Part shown: piece after piece, positions 28,675-37,537 of the stretch
How positions within the stretch are numbered: position 1 is the stretch's first letter
How the letters are laid out: every line of letters begins with the position of its first letter
Assembly (NCBI GenBank): GCA_031285685.1
Contig: JAITVS010000042.1
Span: 1-61,970, forward strand
From: Tannerella sp.
Lineage (GTDB): Bacteria; Bacteroidota; Bacteroidia; Bacteroidales; Tannerellaceae
DNA: 61,970 bases
Direction: 5' to 3'
The notes under the pieces: model-generated
Told to the model about the DNA's origin: nothing
Databases searched by the model: none
The model's input: only the letters and a program-made list of their open reading frames with translations
Translations under genes and position numbers: made by a program

Positions 28675-29208
28675 ATGAGCTTCAGAGAAAAATTATCCGA
28701 ACGTGTTCAGATGACCGATATACATGAAATTGTTTTTCTGACACAGAATAATAATAAACGAAAGCGGGAATTGTATGATTTACTGTTTGATAATGACGAT
28801 AAGATCGCATATCAGGCAGCATGGATTTTTACACATTTTTCGTTGGCAGAGAATAAATGGCTTTATGATAAGCAGAATGAAATTATCGATGAAGCGCTTA
28901 TTTGTCGTCATCCGGGTAAACGCCGGTTACTTCTTGCATTGATACTAAGACAACCTCTGCCTGAAGTGCCGCGTACGGATTTTCTTGATTTTTGTCTTGA
29001 CAAGATGATTTCGAAGCAGGAATTGCCGGGTGTACAGACGATATGTATGAAACTTGCGTATGAAATGAGCCGTCATATTCCTGAATTAAAACAGGAATTG
29101 TTTGTTACTCTGGATATGATGGAACCTGATTTATTGCAGATTTCCATGAGAACCGTTCGAAAGAATGTGTTGAAAGCGATGAAAACCGGAAAGAGTATAC
29201 AACTCTAG
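28675..29208 (+). CDS. Conserved hypothetical protein, alpha-helical
   Basis: This 177-residue protein has no signal peptide or membrane segment and is predicted almost entirely helical. Segments such as DDKIAYQAAWIFTHFSLAEN and KRRLLLALILRQPLPEVP look like HEAT or armadillo-type repeats. It is divergent from the TonB receptor gene. A TATATTTG box lies at 28629-28636. I do not recognise a function. Confidence 0.7.
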   Translation: MSFREKLSERVQMTDIHEIVFLTQNNNKRKRELYDLLFDNDDKIAYQAAWIFTHFSLAENKWLYDKQNEIIDEALICRHPGKRRLLLALILRQPLPEVPRTDFLDFCLDKMISKQELPGVQTICMKLAYEMSRHIPELKQELFVTLDMMEPDLLQISMRTVRKNVLKAMKTGKSIQL

Positions 29209-29251
29209 CGCTTCATGTATTGGGGGTTAGTTTTTTTGTGAGGGGGCGGAA

Positions 29252-29644
29252 TTATTTATCCATATCGCTGAGGTGAATTTTCAAAGCTTTGGTCGACAAT
29301 AATAATTCCCATACGGACAGCGCCAATGATATAATGAAAAGAACTAATGCAATACCAAAAATAATGGTTGATGCAAATTGCAGGTTAATGTAAATCAGAA
29401 ACATCGTAACGGCACAGAGGAGTAGACTTGCAACTCCGAAAATCTGCATGTTTCGTGTGAGGCGAAGGCGTTCCCGAAGATTTTGTATCTGCGCATGGGT
29501 TACTTTGGAGCGGTCTTCCATATATTTGTCTTTCAATGTACGCACCAGTTGTGCATATGAAAGAAACCGGTTCGTATAAGCTAACAGTATCAGCGATACG
29601 GCTGAGAATAAAAAAGTCGGTGTTATAAGTGTGAGCTCCTGCAT
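29252..29644 (-). CDS. DUF2721 family membrane protein
   Basis: The 130-residue protein has three hydrophobic segments (about 6-25, 73-92 and 96-118) with a charged cytoplasmic loop RTLKDKYMEDRSKVTHAQIQ between the first two, the DUF2721 arrangement. It is an inner-membrane protein of unknown function. It follows the fRMsr gene by 13 bases on the same strand, so the two are probably cotranscribed. Confidence 0.8.
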   Translation of the reverse strand: MQELTLITPTFLFSAVSLILLAYTNRFLSYAQLVRTLKDKYMEDRSKVTHAQIQNLRERLRLTRNMQIFGVASLLLCAVTMFLIYINLQFASTIIFGIALVLFIISLALSVWELLLSTKALKIHLSDMDK

Positions 29645-29657
29645 GATAACCTGTTTT

Positions 29658-30149
29658 TTATATTGGACAAATTGTGTTTTCGATCATGTTGCAGATCTTT
29701 TTCAGGTAAAGTTTGTCCGTTTCGTCAAAATCGTTTAGCCGGTCGCTGTCTATGTCAAGAACTCCAAATACTGTTCCTTTTGAAATCAGTGGAACGACTA
29801 TTTCAGATTTAGAATCCGGGTTGCATGCGATATGTCCGGGAAATTGTTCGACATCAGGAACCATTATTGTATTTGCTGCTTCCCATGCTGCACCACAAAC
29901 ACCTTTGCCGCGTTTTATCCGCGTGCAGGCAACCGGACCCTGAAAAGGAGCCAATACAAGTTCACCTTCTTTTACTAAATAAAAACCCACCCAGAAGAAA
30001 CCGAATGTCTGATGTAATGCACCTGCCGTATTGGCAAGGTTTGCAATCAGATCTTTTTCATTTCCGATTAACGCTTCTATTTGTGGAAGAAGCGTCTTGT
30101 ATTTTTCTTCTTTATTGTCAGTTGCCGGAATATACAGATTTTCTGCCAT
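29658..30149 (-). CDS. msrC: Free methionine-(R)-sulfoxide reductase (GAF domain)
   Basis: The 163-residue protein is a single GAF domain. The three catalytic cysteines of free Met-R-SO reductase are present (Cys75, Cys85 and Cys109) with the known spacing of 10 and 24 residues, in VACTRIKRGKGVCGAAW and GHIACNPDSKSE. It reduces free oxidised methionine using thioredoxin. It is cytoplasmic and upstream of the DUF2721 gene in a two-gene unit. Confidence 0.92.
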   Translation of the reverse strand: MAENLYIPATDNKEEKYKTLLPQIEALIGNEKDLIANLANTAGALHQTFGFFWVGFYLVKEGELVLAPFQGPVACTRIKRGKGVCGAAWEAANTIMVPDVEQFPGHIACNPDSKSEIVVPLISKGTVFGVLDIDSDRLNDFDETDKLYLKKICNMIENTICPI

Positions 30150-30249
30150 AACTGTTATTTTAGATACAAATATGGTAATTTAATTTTGATTTACACTATT
30201 TTATTTCTAAAATGAAACGAGCACGTTTTTCTGCAATAACAAAAATTCT

Positions 30250-30281
30250 TTTGCTATTGCGTTCGATTTGTCCTATTTTTG
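30250..30281 (+). promoter_or_regulatory. Promoter of the DUF2148 gene
   Basis: TTTG (30250-30253), 20 bases, then TATTTTTG (30274-30281). An ATG-like start at 30279 would fall inside the -7 box, so translation must begin at 30306. Confidence 0.8.
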
Positions 30282-30305
30282 CATGGAACATTATATAATT
30301 TAGAT

Positions 30306-30869
30306 ATGATACAAAACGAACGTGATATGCGAAGAGAGCTAGTGGTACAGGCAGCTCAACAAATGATGGTAGCGGCGCGTACCGCGCCGAAAGGGAAAGG
30401 AATCGATATTATTGAAATAGCATTGGTTACGGGTGATGATATACATCTCATGTCTGATGAGATGCTGAAGATAGCGGCGGAAACTGGGATGAAATTTTTT
30501 CTTCGCGATGCAGACAATGTCCTACAGTCTAATGTGGTAATGATACTTGGTACCCACCAAAAGCCGCAGGGTCTCAACTGTTTTCATTGTGGGTATAGGA
30601 CTTGTGAGTCCAAGCCGGCAGAAATACCTTGTGCGCTTAATATAGTGGACTTGGGTATTGCGGTCGGCTCGGCATGTGCAAAAGCATCCGATTTAAGAGT
30701 CGATACGCGCGTAATGTTCAGTGCGGGACTTGCCGCCCAGCGCCTTGAAATGTTAGGAAAGGATTGTGGGTGCGTCATGGCAATTCCTGTCAGTGCAACA
30801 TCGAAAAATCCGTTTTTTGACCGGAAGCCGAAGCAACCGGAAACACAGGAAAATAATGCTTCAAAATAG
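30306..30869 (+). CDS. DUF2148 ferredoxin-domain protein
   Basis: The start at 30306 (MIQNERDMRRELVVQAAQQM) is set by the promoter position. The 187-residue protein has a cysteine-rich centre, NCFHCGYRTCESKPAEIPCA near residues 88-107, then VGSACAKASDLRVDTRV, as in DUF2148 proteins described as containing a ferredoxin domain. It may bind an Fe-S cluster; the reaction is unknown. It is cytoplasmic. Confidence 0.85.
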   Translation: MIQNERDMRRELVVQAAQQMMVAARTAPKGKGIDIIEIALVTGDDIHLMSDEMLKIAAETGMKFFLRDADNVLQSNVVMILGTHQKPQGLNCFHCGYRTCESKPAEIPCALNIVDLGIAVGSACAKASDLRVDTRVMFSAGLAAQRLEMLGKDCGCVMAIPVSATSKNPFFDRKPKQPETQENNASK

Positions 30870-30907
30870 AAAGAGATGAAGTAATAGATTTCATTTTGGT
30901 TAGGTAA

Positions 30908-33900
30908 TCATTCTACAGAGTTCAGGCTGTCGTTAGACAAAACCTCTTCTGCTATAGTATCCGTAATGATTTCTGTACTTCCTGTTGGCAGCAGACTGAC
31001 AGCTGTCGTGTCTTCCAACTGGAAGAAATTGTGTTTCAGGCTATCCGGAATTTCCATTTTCGGACGGCGCATCGGTTGCCTTAACTCCATACCTGCGATC
31101 TCCTGAATGCTTTGCCGTAGCTTGTCATCCATTTCTCTCCGCAGGTTGATTGTGGTGCTGTCTAAACTTTTTTCCCGGGCTACAGTAAACAGATTTTTAT
31201 ACTTTGCTTTTCCCGGACGGATCTTCATATTATCCGGCGTGCCTGAAATATTTAAGCCCAGCTTGAAAGGTACCGGTGATTTAAGTACTGTGATGTGGTA
31301 ATTAAATGACATATCGAGGTTTTGAGTTCCTCCGACGGCGACGTTATACCGGTCCAGGGTCAGTTGGAACGGGAAAATCATCAGTTTTTCGTCTTCCAGA
31401 ATCATTTCGACAGACATGCTGTCAATCAGGTTTTTATTCTTGTTCTTGAACATCAGGGTCTTCGATATTTCGGAAAAAGTTTCGCCGTCAAGTAATACCA
31501 GATTCTGACCGCTTAAGAAGCAAGAGGCTGTAGTTTTCGGCAGGCAGACGTTCATTAGCGAATCCAGTTCGGTAATGGCGGTTATGTTGCAATCAACGAC
31601 ACCTTCAAATGAATAGAGCATGGGGGCCATTTCGACGATAACAGGCATCGCTTCAATCAATTCTTTCAAATCGATACGTTTCACGCCAACTTCCAGTCCC
31701 AGATAAGCGCCTTTGGGGTCGGGAGCCTTGTAAACCATTGTCATTATTGTGCTTCCGATATCGGAATTCAGCATAAAGCGAGGAAATTGAATAGCCTGAT
31801 CACGCAGGATGATCCGGCCCCGCGCATTTTTGATGTTGACATTACTGAACTTCCCGTTTCGTATCCGGGTGTTAAATTCCACGTCGAGATTACGTGGAAC
31901 AACAAAAATACCGGCTGTCGTTGTGTCGTTTGCTAATGTGATGGTATTGTCATTGTCGAGTACAACCTCCGATATGGAATCTTTTTCCGTGATGCTTTTG
32001 GTCGAATATTCGGAACCGGCGACAGCTGCGCGGATTAATTCATTGAAATCAAGCGAGTCGGCATCGAGTGTCATTTTTGCACTGATTTTTCCATTGTACA
32101 TCAACGCTCTGCGTATGCCTTCAACTACTCCGTTAAGTGTGAAATCCGATTCGCCGAGACGAATATGAGCTTTGGTCAGATTCAATGCATTGCTCGAAAA
32201 TGTCATGTCCGATTCGCGCATGCGGATGGGTATCGGGAAGTAAGGGGTGCGTATACTGATATCGTTGGATACGAAACTTCCGGATATGTCCCAGTTACGG
32301 AGCAGGTCTTTCGCTTCTTGTGATTCAAGCCTGAAGGATAGATTCGTCGTCGGGTCCAGGCGGCTTTGGCGCAATGAATCGCGTTGTGCCCGTGTGAGTC
32401 TGGCGTCCGGTCTGTGCGCAGAAACTCTTTCGATATCAGATGTTGTTGTTTGTGTAGAGTCTTTCTGCATGGAACCTTCCGGCAGACGATTTTCAGTCGT
32501 TTCGTGTAATTCCTGATTGCCGGTGTTTCTGTCTGCAATGATAAGCGCAGAATTTTCCGGCACATGATTTTTTTCCGGTTCACGAAGTTTTGAATTGTCA
32601 GCGCTTCTATAAGTGGTATCTCTCGGTGTGCGGTTACCTGCGGGTATATTTCGTTGCCGTACCTGTTGTTTTGTGAGTTTGAGTTTGAGGGAGGCTTTGC
32701 TTATGCGTCCTCCGATTTCGTAAGCTTTTCCCATCAGTGTATCAATGGAGATACCGCCGCTGATTTCCGGCAGGCTTGGAATATCGGTTCTGGGACGTAT
32801 ATTCACACTGCCCAGCGCCTGTACGCCCCGCATGCGAATGGAGTCGCCCATAACAAGGCGCATGTTTGAAACTCTCGATCCGATTGTAACAGGAGCTATC
32901 GAAGCGCTGTCTTTAGGTTCGGATGTGGTAAGTAGTACGCTGACGCGGCTGGAGTTAGCGATCAACTCTTCTTTCCAGTTCAGGTTGAGTGTATCAACCA
33001 CGATTTTGCATCGGAGCAGGCTTTCGTGTATATGCTCGCCCATGCTGTCTCTGGTATTTGTTCCTAATGTCATATTGGCGCTGGGAGTATAGAACGTGAA
33101 TTGTTCCTTATCGTGGTTGAACTTCACATCCTTGATATTAACGACTCCATTGGCATTGATCTTTCCGTAATTCGATGCCAATACGTCATCAAGCAGGCAT
33201 TGTACGGAAACGTCAAAATTGATATGGCCGCCCATCGTCATACCTTCCAATGGTAGCTTCTGTGACATTTGCGTGAAATTAATATCGGCTTTTGCCTGTG
33301 CGTTAATGGCCGGTTTTGTCAAAATATCGTCAAATTCGCCTTGAACAGTCAATTTTGATGAAGCGGTCTGCAGGTACAGATTGTTGAGTTTGAGTGATGA
33401 GGGTTGTGTGCCCGACAGATCGAGCAAGGTGCTGAAATCAGCATCAAAATCTTCAATGAAAGGTGTTTCCGGATGTTTAACCGAAGCTAATGTGCCGTTG
33501 ATCAGATGCATAGACATCGTGACGGACGGATAAAGGTCTTTGCCCAATTGTCCGCTGAGTTTACCGCTGGACTCTACTTTTCCGCCGGCGATAAGTTTGG
33601 AAGGGATATCCGAAATATGCGGAGGTATCATTTCAATCAGGTCAGCAAGCGATGAAGCATTCAGGCTGAAATCAACGTCGACATCCGCTATTCCCGAAGC
33701 TATATTCTGCTTCAGTATTCCGCTGGTTTTTAGTTCTAAAGAGCCGATTTTTACTGTACCTCTTTCTATGGCTAAAGTTTTCAGAATCCTGTCGCGTACT
33801 AATGTGGTACGAAAAGAAAATGGTAGTGTACGGCTAAAGGTTTGTCCCTGATAGTATGACGAAATTCCGGTCGTATGCAGGCCGAGGCTCAATTCCGCAT

Positions 33901-34504
33901 GTTCTTTGGATAGATTTCCTTTGAGGCGCATATGGAGGCTGTCGACCATAATAAACATGTCTTGCTGCAGATTATCATAGGTGAGATTAACGTTCTGGAG
34001 GCGGATTTTCTTGATGTTCAGTTCCGGCAGGACAAATGTACTGCTATCCTGAGAAGCCTCCGTACTGTCGGACGAAATGAAAATATCCCAGTTTGCTTTA
34101 CCTGATGTATCAACATGGGCGTAAATATCCGCGTTTTCAACTTCTAATTGGTGGATGATGATTTGTTTCCGGAAAAGAAATGCAAGCGGATCGACGGCAG
34201 CCATGAAATTGTCGAAAGCCAGTAATGTATCTTTTTCGGAAGAGATACTTCCGTTCTGCAATCGAATGCCTAAGTCGGGAAAAGAACTGAAAAACGTAAT
34301 ATCGACCGACTCGCAGTTGACTTCGCCATTGATATACTCTTTACTCAGGTTAAGTAGTATCGGAGTTATCTTTTTCGGGGTAACTACCATATTCAATACA
34401 ATGGCTATAATGATGAGTAACACGAGGAGCACACCCGATATCCCCAATCCGACACGGAGTAAAATGCGTTTTGTTTTGCATTTTGCAGACACTTCCTTTT
34501 CCAT
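30908..34504 (-). CDS. AsmA family protein
   Basis: The 1198-residue protein has one N-terminal membrane anchor (about residues 14-38) after a basic cytoplasmic tail, then a long beta-rich periplasmic region typical of AsmA/TamB-type lipid-transport and envelope proteins: the AsmA N-terminal domain with ITFFSSFPDLGIRLQNGSIS, and a C-terminal AsmA_2 region with LDRYNVAVGGTQNLDMSFNY. A less conserved, low-complexity Arg/Asn/Thr-rich insert lies near residues 605-720. It probably helps phospholipid traffic to the outer membrane. It is the only gene in its transcript. Confidence 0.87.
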   Translation of the reverse strand: MEKEVSAKCKTKRILLRVGLGISGVLLVLLIIIAIVLNMVVTPKKITPILLNLSKEYINGEVNCESVDITFFSSFPDLGIRLQNGSISSEKDTLLAFDNFMAAVDPLAFLFRKQIIIHQLEVENADIYAHVDTSGKANWDIFISSDSTEASQDSSTFVLPELNIKKIRLQNVNLTYDNLQQDMFIMVDSLHMRLKGNLSKEHAELSLGLHTTGISSYYQGQTFSRTLPFSFRTTLVRDRILKTLAIERGTVKIGSLELKTSGILKQNIASGIADVDVDFSLNASSLADLIEMIPPHISDIPSKLIAGGKVESSGKLSGQLGKDLYPSVTMSMHLINGTLASVKHPETPFIEDFDADFSTLLDLSGTQPSSLKLNNLYLQTASSKLTVQGEFDDILTKPAINAQAKADINFTQMSQKLPLEGMTMGGHINFDVSVQCLLDDVLASNYGKINANGVVNIKDVKFNHDKEQFTFYTPSANMTLGTNTRDSMGEHIHESLLRCKIVVDTLNLNWKEELIANSSRVSVLLTTSEPKDSASIAPVTIGSRVSNMRLVMGDSIRMRGVQALGSVNIRPRTDIPSLPEISGGISIDTLMGKAYEIGGRISKASLKLKLTKQQVRQRNIPAGNRTPRDTTYRSADNSKLREPEKNHVPENSALIIADRNTGNQELHETTENRLPEGSMQKDSTQTTTSDIERVSAHRPDARLTRAQRDSLRQSRLDPTTNLSFRLESQEAKDLLRNWDISGSFVSNDISIRTPYFPIPIRMRESDMTFSSNALNLTKAHIRLGESDFTLNGVVEGIRRALMYNGKISAKMTLDADSLDFNELIRAAVAGSEYSTKSITEKDSISEVVLDNDNTITLANDTTTAGIFVVPRNLDVEFNTRIRNGKFSNVNIKNARGRIILRDQAIQFPRFMLNSDIGSTIMTMVYKAPDPKGAYLGLEVGVKRIDLKELIEAMPVIVEMAPMLYSFEGVVDCNITAITELDSLMNVCLPKTTASCFLSGQNLVLLDGETFSEISKTLMFKNKNKNLIDSMSVEMILEDEKLMIFPFQLTLDRYNVAVGGTQNLDMSFNYHITVLKSPVPFKLGLNISGTPDNMKIRPGKAKYKNLFTVAREKSLDSTTINLRREMDDKLRQSIQEIAGMELRQPMRRPKMEIPDSLKHNFFQLEDTTAVSLLPTGSTEIITDTIAEEVLSNDSLNSVE

Positions 34505-34555
34505 CCGATAATACTGTGTATGTTATTGAAAAGCAACGCAAGATACAAAAAAAGA

Positions 34556-34606
34556 AAAAAACCGGAAGTTTTTTATAAAATATTAGGAAGAATACTCCGG
34601 TTTTTT
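34556..34606. terminator. Terminator between the TonB receptor and asmA-type genes
   Basis: AAAAAACCGGA (34556-34566) pairs with TCCGGTTTTTT (34596-34606) around a 29-base loop, with T-runs on both strands. It serves the receptor gene on the minus strand. Confidence 0.7.
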
Positions 34607-34633
34607 CAAAAAAGTATCTGGGTATTCGTATTG

Positions 34634-36931
34634 TTAATATGAAATTCTGCATCCGAGATAATAACTGCGGGGCACGCCCGGTCCATAGATATATCCGGAA
34701 TCGCGGTTCGGCCCTTTATCGAAATCGCTTTGATATGAATTGAATATATTTTGGATACCGGCGTTCAGCTGTAAGGTGACACTACTGAATACGGGTATGT
34801 CGTAGGAGAATTTCATACTCATATCGAAAAAATCAGGCGTTTTTTCCTCACGGTCTTCCGGAATATAACCTTCAAAATGTTGTACCAACATAGAGCCTGT
34901 ATATGTACCTGTCAGTGATATTCCTAATCTTTTAACAGGATTCCAGGTGCCGGTAAAATATCCGTATGTATCAGGTGAGCGGAACATTTTCTTCTGTGGC
35001 TCAATAGATTCGTTTTCGCTCCATTGTTCCGGATTTTTGTAACGGCTACGTTGAAAGGTGGCGCCCCCTTGAAACTGTATACGGTCGTATGCCACTCTGG
35101 CTTCAAGGTTGATTCCCATTACACTTGCGCCTTTACCGTTACGGCGTTCCATGATAATATTTCCTTTTTCGTCGTGACCAATCGCTTCGATGACGAAAAC
35201 ATCCTTTAGATTCGTATAAAATGCTTCTGCGAGAAAGTTCGTTTGCATGTTTCCGAAGCGATGGTAAAAATCGACCGATGCGCTCAGGCTGTTTGATTTT
35301 TCTTCCTTGAGGTCTTTCGCTAATTGTATCAAAGAAACATTACCGCCTACGGCTGTTATATGCAGGTCTTCGTCAAAAGCCTGCGGGGCGCGGAAACCGC
35401 TGGCATATGAGAATCGGAAGTTGATATCTTTCGTCGGATTGTACCGTAGGTTTGCACGAGGGCTGAAAATCAAATCGTTCATCAGGTTATGGTCATCAAT
35501 ACGCCCTCCGATCAGGAAACTCCATTTTTCATTTTTCCATTCGTTTTGCAGGAATATACTTCCGACATGGACTGTTTGTTCAATCGTACGGTTATACCCC
35601 AACATCTCATCCTCCAGCTTGTCATGGCTATATTCCGCGCCTCCTGTAAGTTCCGAAGGCATGAACAGGAATTTATCCCATGAATAGGAATATTGGAATC
35701 CTCCGATATAGGTCAGGTCGGTTGTATTTCCGTATGCGTTCGGATCCTGGCCTGCGCCATAATAACTTTTTCGTTTTGTGTGTTGTGCTGATGTATAGAT
35801 GTTCAGATGATGATGGAAGTTTTTCGAAAAAAGGTCGTATTTGATTCCTCCTCCGTTGATATCATGGTCCGTTTGTTCTGTTATATCGGTTTCATGCGGA
35901 GGCCGTTCCGTTATTTCACCTCCGCGCCTGAATTCGCTGATATTATGATACTCAAAAGTTATTTTTGAATATGAACCGGTTTTGAAGTAAGAACGGAAAC
36001 CGATCGTTTTCCCATTTAGCTCGCCAAGCTCCGAAAACCTGTCACCATCATCGTCATAAGTCGATCGTGTGCGGTTTTGTCCGAAAATATAGATGCCCGC
36101 TTTGTGGTCTTCGGTCACTAACGACGCGTTCATGGTGGTATTATGGTCGGGTCGTTTACCTCCTATCATTGTCGTGTTATGCGCTAATTGCGCTGAATTT
36201 TTTAACGGTTCTTTGGTTATGATATTGATTGTTCCCGCTATGGCTGACGAGCCAAACAATGCCGACCCGCCTCCGCGCATGATTTCGACCCGCTCAATCA
36301 TATTGGCCGGAATCTGTTCGATGCCGTAAACGCCTGTCAGTGCGCTGAAAATAGGTCGGCTGTCAATTAATATTTGGGTATAAGGTCCTTCGAGCCCGTT
36401 GATTCGTACCTGTTGAAATCCGCAGTTCTGACAATTGTTTTCAACCCGTACTCCCGGCTGAAAATTCAGGCCGTCGGAAAGAGAGCATGCATTCGTGCGT
36501 TCGAATGTTTTCATGTCCAATACATTGACCAGCGAAGGAGCTGTGCGGCGTGTCGTTTCATTGCGGTTGGCCGATACGACAACCGTATTCAGCGATATAA
36601 TATCTTCCTCGGCTTCAAAATTGATTTCAAGCGTTATTCCTTTTTTTATTACTATCTGTTTTTCGATGGTTTGGTAGCCAATGGATTTCATCACGATCGT
36701 GTAATTGCCTTCAGGGACATTTTTTATGAAATAATGTCCGGTAGCATCGGTTACGGTGCCAATCGTTGTGTTTTTTAAAAGGATACTTATCGCGGAGAGG
36801 TGTTCGCCTGTTCCTTTTTCAGTTACATGTCCCACAATGTGTGCGTCCGAAGGGTTTAACGCGATAGGATTTTCCGCTTTGGTTATAATAAAAACGCAAA
36901 GCAGGGTGCATAAAAATGTAATTTTTTGCAT
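34634..36931 (-). CDS. TonB-dependent receptor, probably for heme or metal complexes
   Basis: The 765-residue protein has a signal peptide (to about 19), a carboxypeptidase-regulatory-like domain (30-115), a plug (about 125-235) containing NCQNCGFQQVRINGLEGPY and IERVEIMRGGGSALFGS, and a barrel ending in YLGCRISY. The plug CxxC-type pair NCQNC is characteristic of a Bacteroidales receptor group often found next to metal genes. Together with the His-rich protein directly upstream and the imelysin/cytochrome operon across the divergent promoter, this suggests iron, heme or copper uptake. The ligand is inference. Confidence 0.85.
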   Translation of the reverse strand: MQKITFLCTLLCVFIITKAENPIALNPSDAHIVGHVTEKGTGEHLSAISILLKNTTIGTVTDATGHYFIKNVPEGNYTIVMKSIGYQTIEKQIVIKKGITLEINFEAEEDIISLNTVVVSANRNETTRRTAPSLVNVLDMKTFERTNACSLSDGLNFQPGVRVENNCQNCGFQQVRINGLEGPYTQILIDSRPIFSALTGVYGIEQIPANMIERVEIMRGGGSALFGSSAIAGTINIITKEPLKNSAQLAHNTTMIGGKRPDHNTTMNASLVTEDHKAGIYIFGQNRTRSTYDDDGDRFSELGELNGKTIGFRSYFKTGSYSKITFEYHNISEFRRGGEITERPPHETDITEQTDHDINGGGIKYDLFSKNFHHHLNIYTSAQHTKRKSYYGAGQDPNAYGNTTDLTYIGGFQYSYSWDKFLFMPSELTGGAEYSHDKLEDEMLGYNRTIEQTVHVGSIFLQNEWKNEKWSFLIGGRIDDHNLMNDLIFSPRANLRYNPTKDINFRFSYASGFRAPQAFDEDLHITAVGGNVSLIQLAKDLKEEKSNSLSASVDFYHRFGNMQTNFLAEAFYTNLKDVFVIEAIGHDEKGNIIMERRNGKGASVMGINLEARVAYDRIQFQGGATFQRSRYKNPEQWSENESIEPQKKMFRSPDTYGYFTGTWNPVKRLGISLTGTYTGSMLVQHFEGYIPEDREEKTPDFFDMSMKFSYDIPVFSSVTLQLNAGIQNIFNSYQSDFDKGPNRDSGYIYGPGVPRSYYLGCRISY

Positions 36932-37021
36932 TGTATAAGATTTGAATGAATATAAATAATTTTGTATGAATCAGCCGGATGAGCTGATTTATACATGATC
37001 GATATGAAAAAGATTATATGA

Positions 37022-37369
37022 TTATGCTACGGGAGGAGGTCGTAAAAAGGATTTTCCCTGGATGAAATAGGATGATAGACCGGAAGTACTATAGTCAAAC
37101 ATCCTGGTTATTAAGGAGGTATGATAATATAGATGCATTGTGTGAACAGCATTATCTTCAGCAGAAAAGGTTGATAATTGCTGTATATGATAAATATATA
37201 ACTTATTTTGTTGGTGGTCGTGATGTGCGCCTTTCTTGAAAGGGTGGGAGTGAGTAACGATCACCCCGTCGACAACATGTGTGTGTTCAAATAATGAAAT
37301 ACAACTGATATACCCTATGAAAAGAACAGGGAGAAGCCACTTTATCCGGCCCGCTAAAAGTTGTTTCAT
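37022..37369 (-). CDS. Small His-rich exported protein
   Basis: The 115-residue protein has an N-terminal signal or anchor segment (residues 9-28; WLLPVLFIGYISCISLF) followed by a His-rich stretch, FEHTHVVDGVIVTHSHPFKK and GAHHDHQQ, a plausible metal-binding site. A lipobox is not clear (YISC is imperfect). It begins the leftward unit with the TonB receptor 90 bases downstream, suggesting a periplasmic metal-handling partner. It resembles other small Bacteroidales proteins next to TonB receptors but has no named family that I can give. Confidence 0.7.
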   Translation of the reverse strand: MKQLLAGRIKWLLPVLFIGYISCISLFEHTHVVDGVIVTHSHPFKKGAHHDHQQNKLYIYHIQQLSTFSAEDNAVHTMHLYYHTSLITRMFDYSTSGLSSYFIQGKSFLRPPPVA

Positions 37370-37394
37370 TGAGGCTGCGCTTATTTTGAGCCCG

Positions 37395-37402
37395 CAAAGA
37401 TA
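37395..37402 (-). promoter_or_regulatory. -7 element of the His-rich protein/TonB receptor unit
   Basis: On the minus strand TATCTTTG (37402-37395) lies 26 bases before the ATG at 37369. No ideal TTG -33 is present, so it may depend on an activator. Confidence 0.5.
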
Positions 37403-37469
37403 GTATTATATCGAATAATAAATCCCTAATTGTTGCTAATAAATGTTGATATATCCCAATTATAAGGGA

Positions 37470-37500
37470 TTGTGGCTTTTTTTCTATCCCTCTACTTTTG
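37470..37500 (+). promoter_or_regulatory. Promoter of the porin/imelysin/cytochrome operon
   Basis: TTG (37470-37472), 20 bases, then TACTTTTG (37493-37500), 37 bases before the ATG at 37538. The divergent unit's -7 box is about 70 bases to the left, so the region can coordinate both. Confidence 0.75.
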
Positions 37501-37537
37501 TCCCGAAATAAAATATTGGCATATAGATACAAATAAA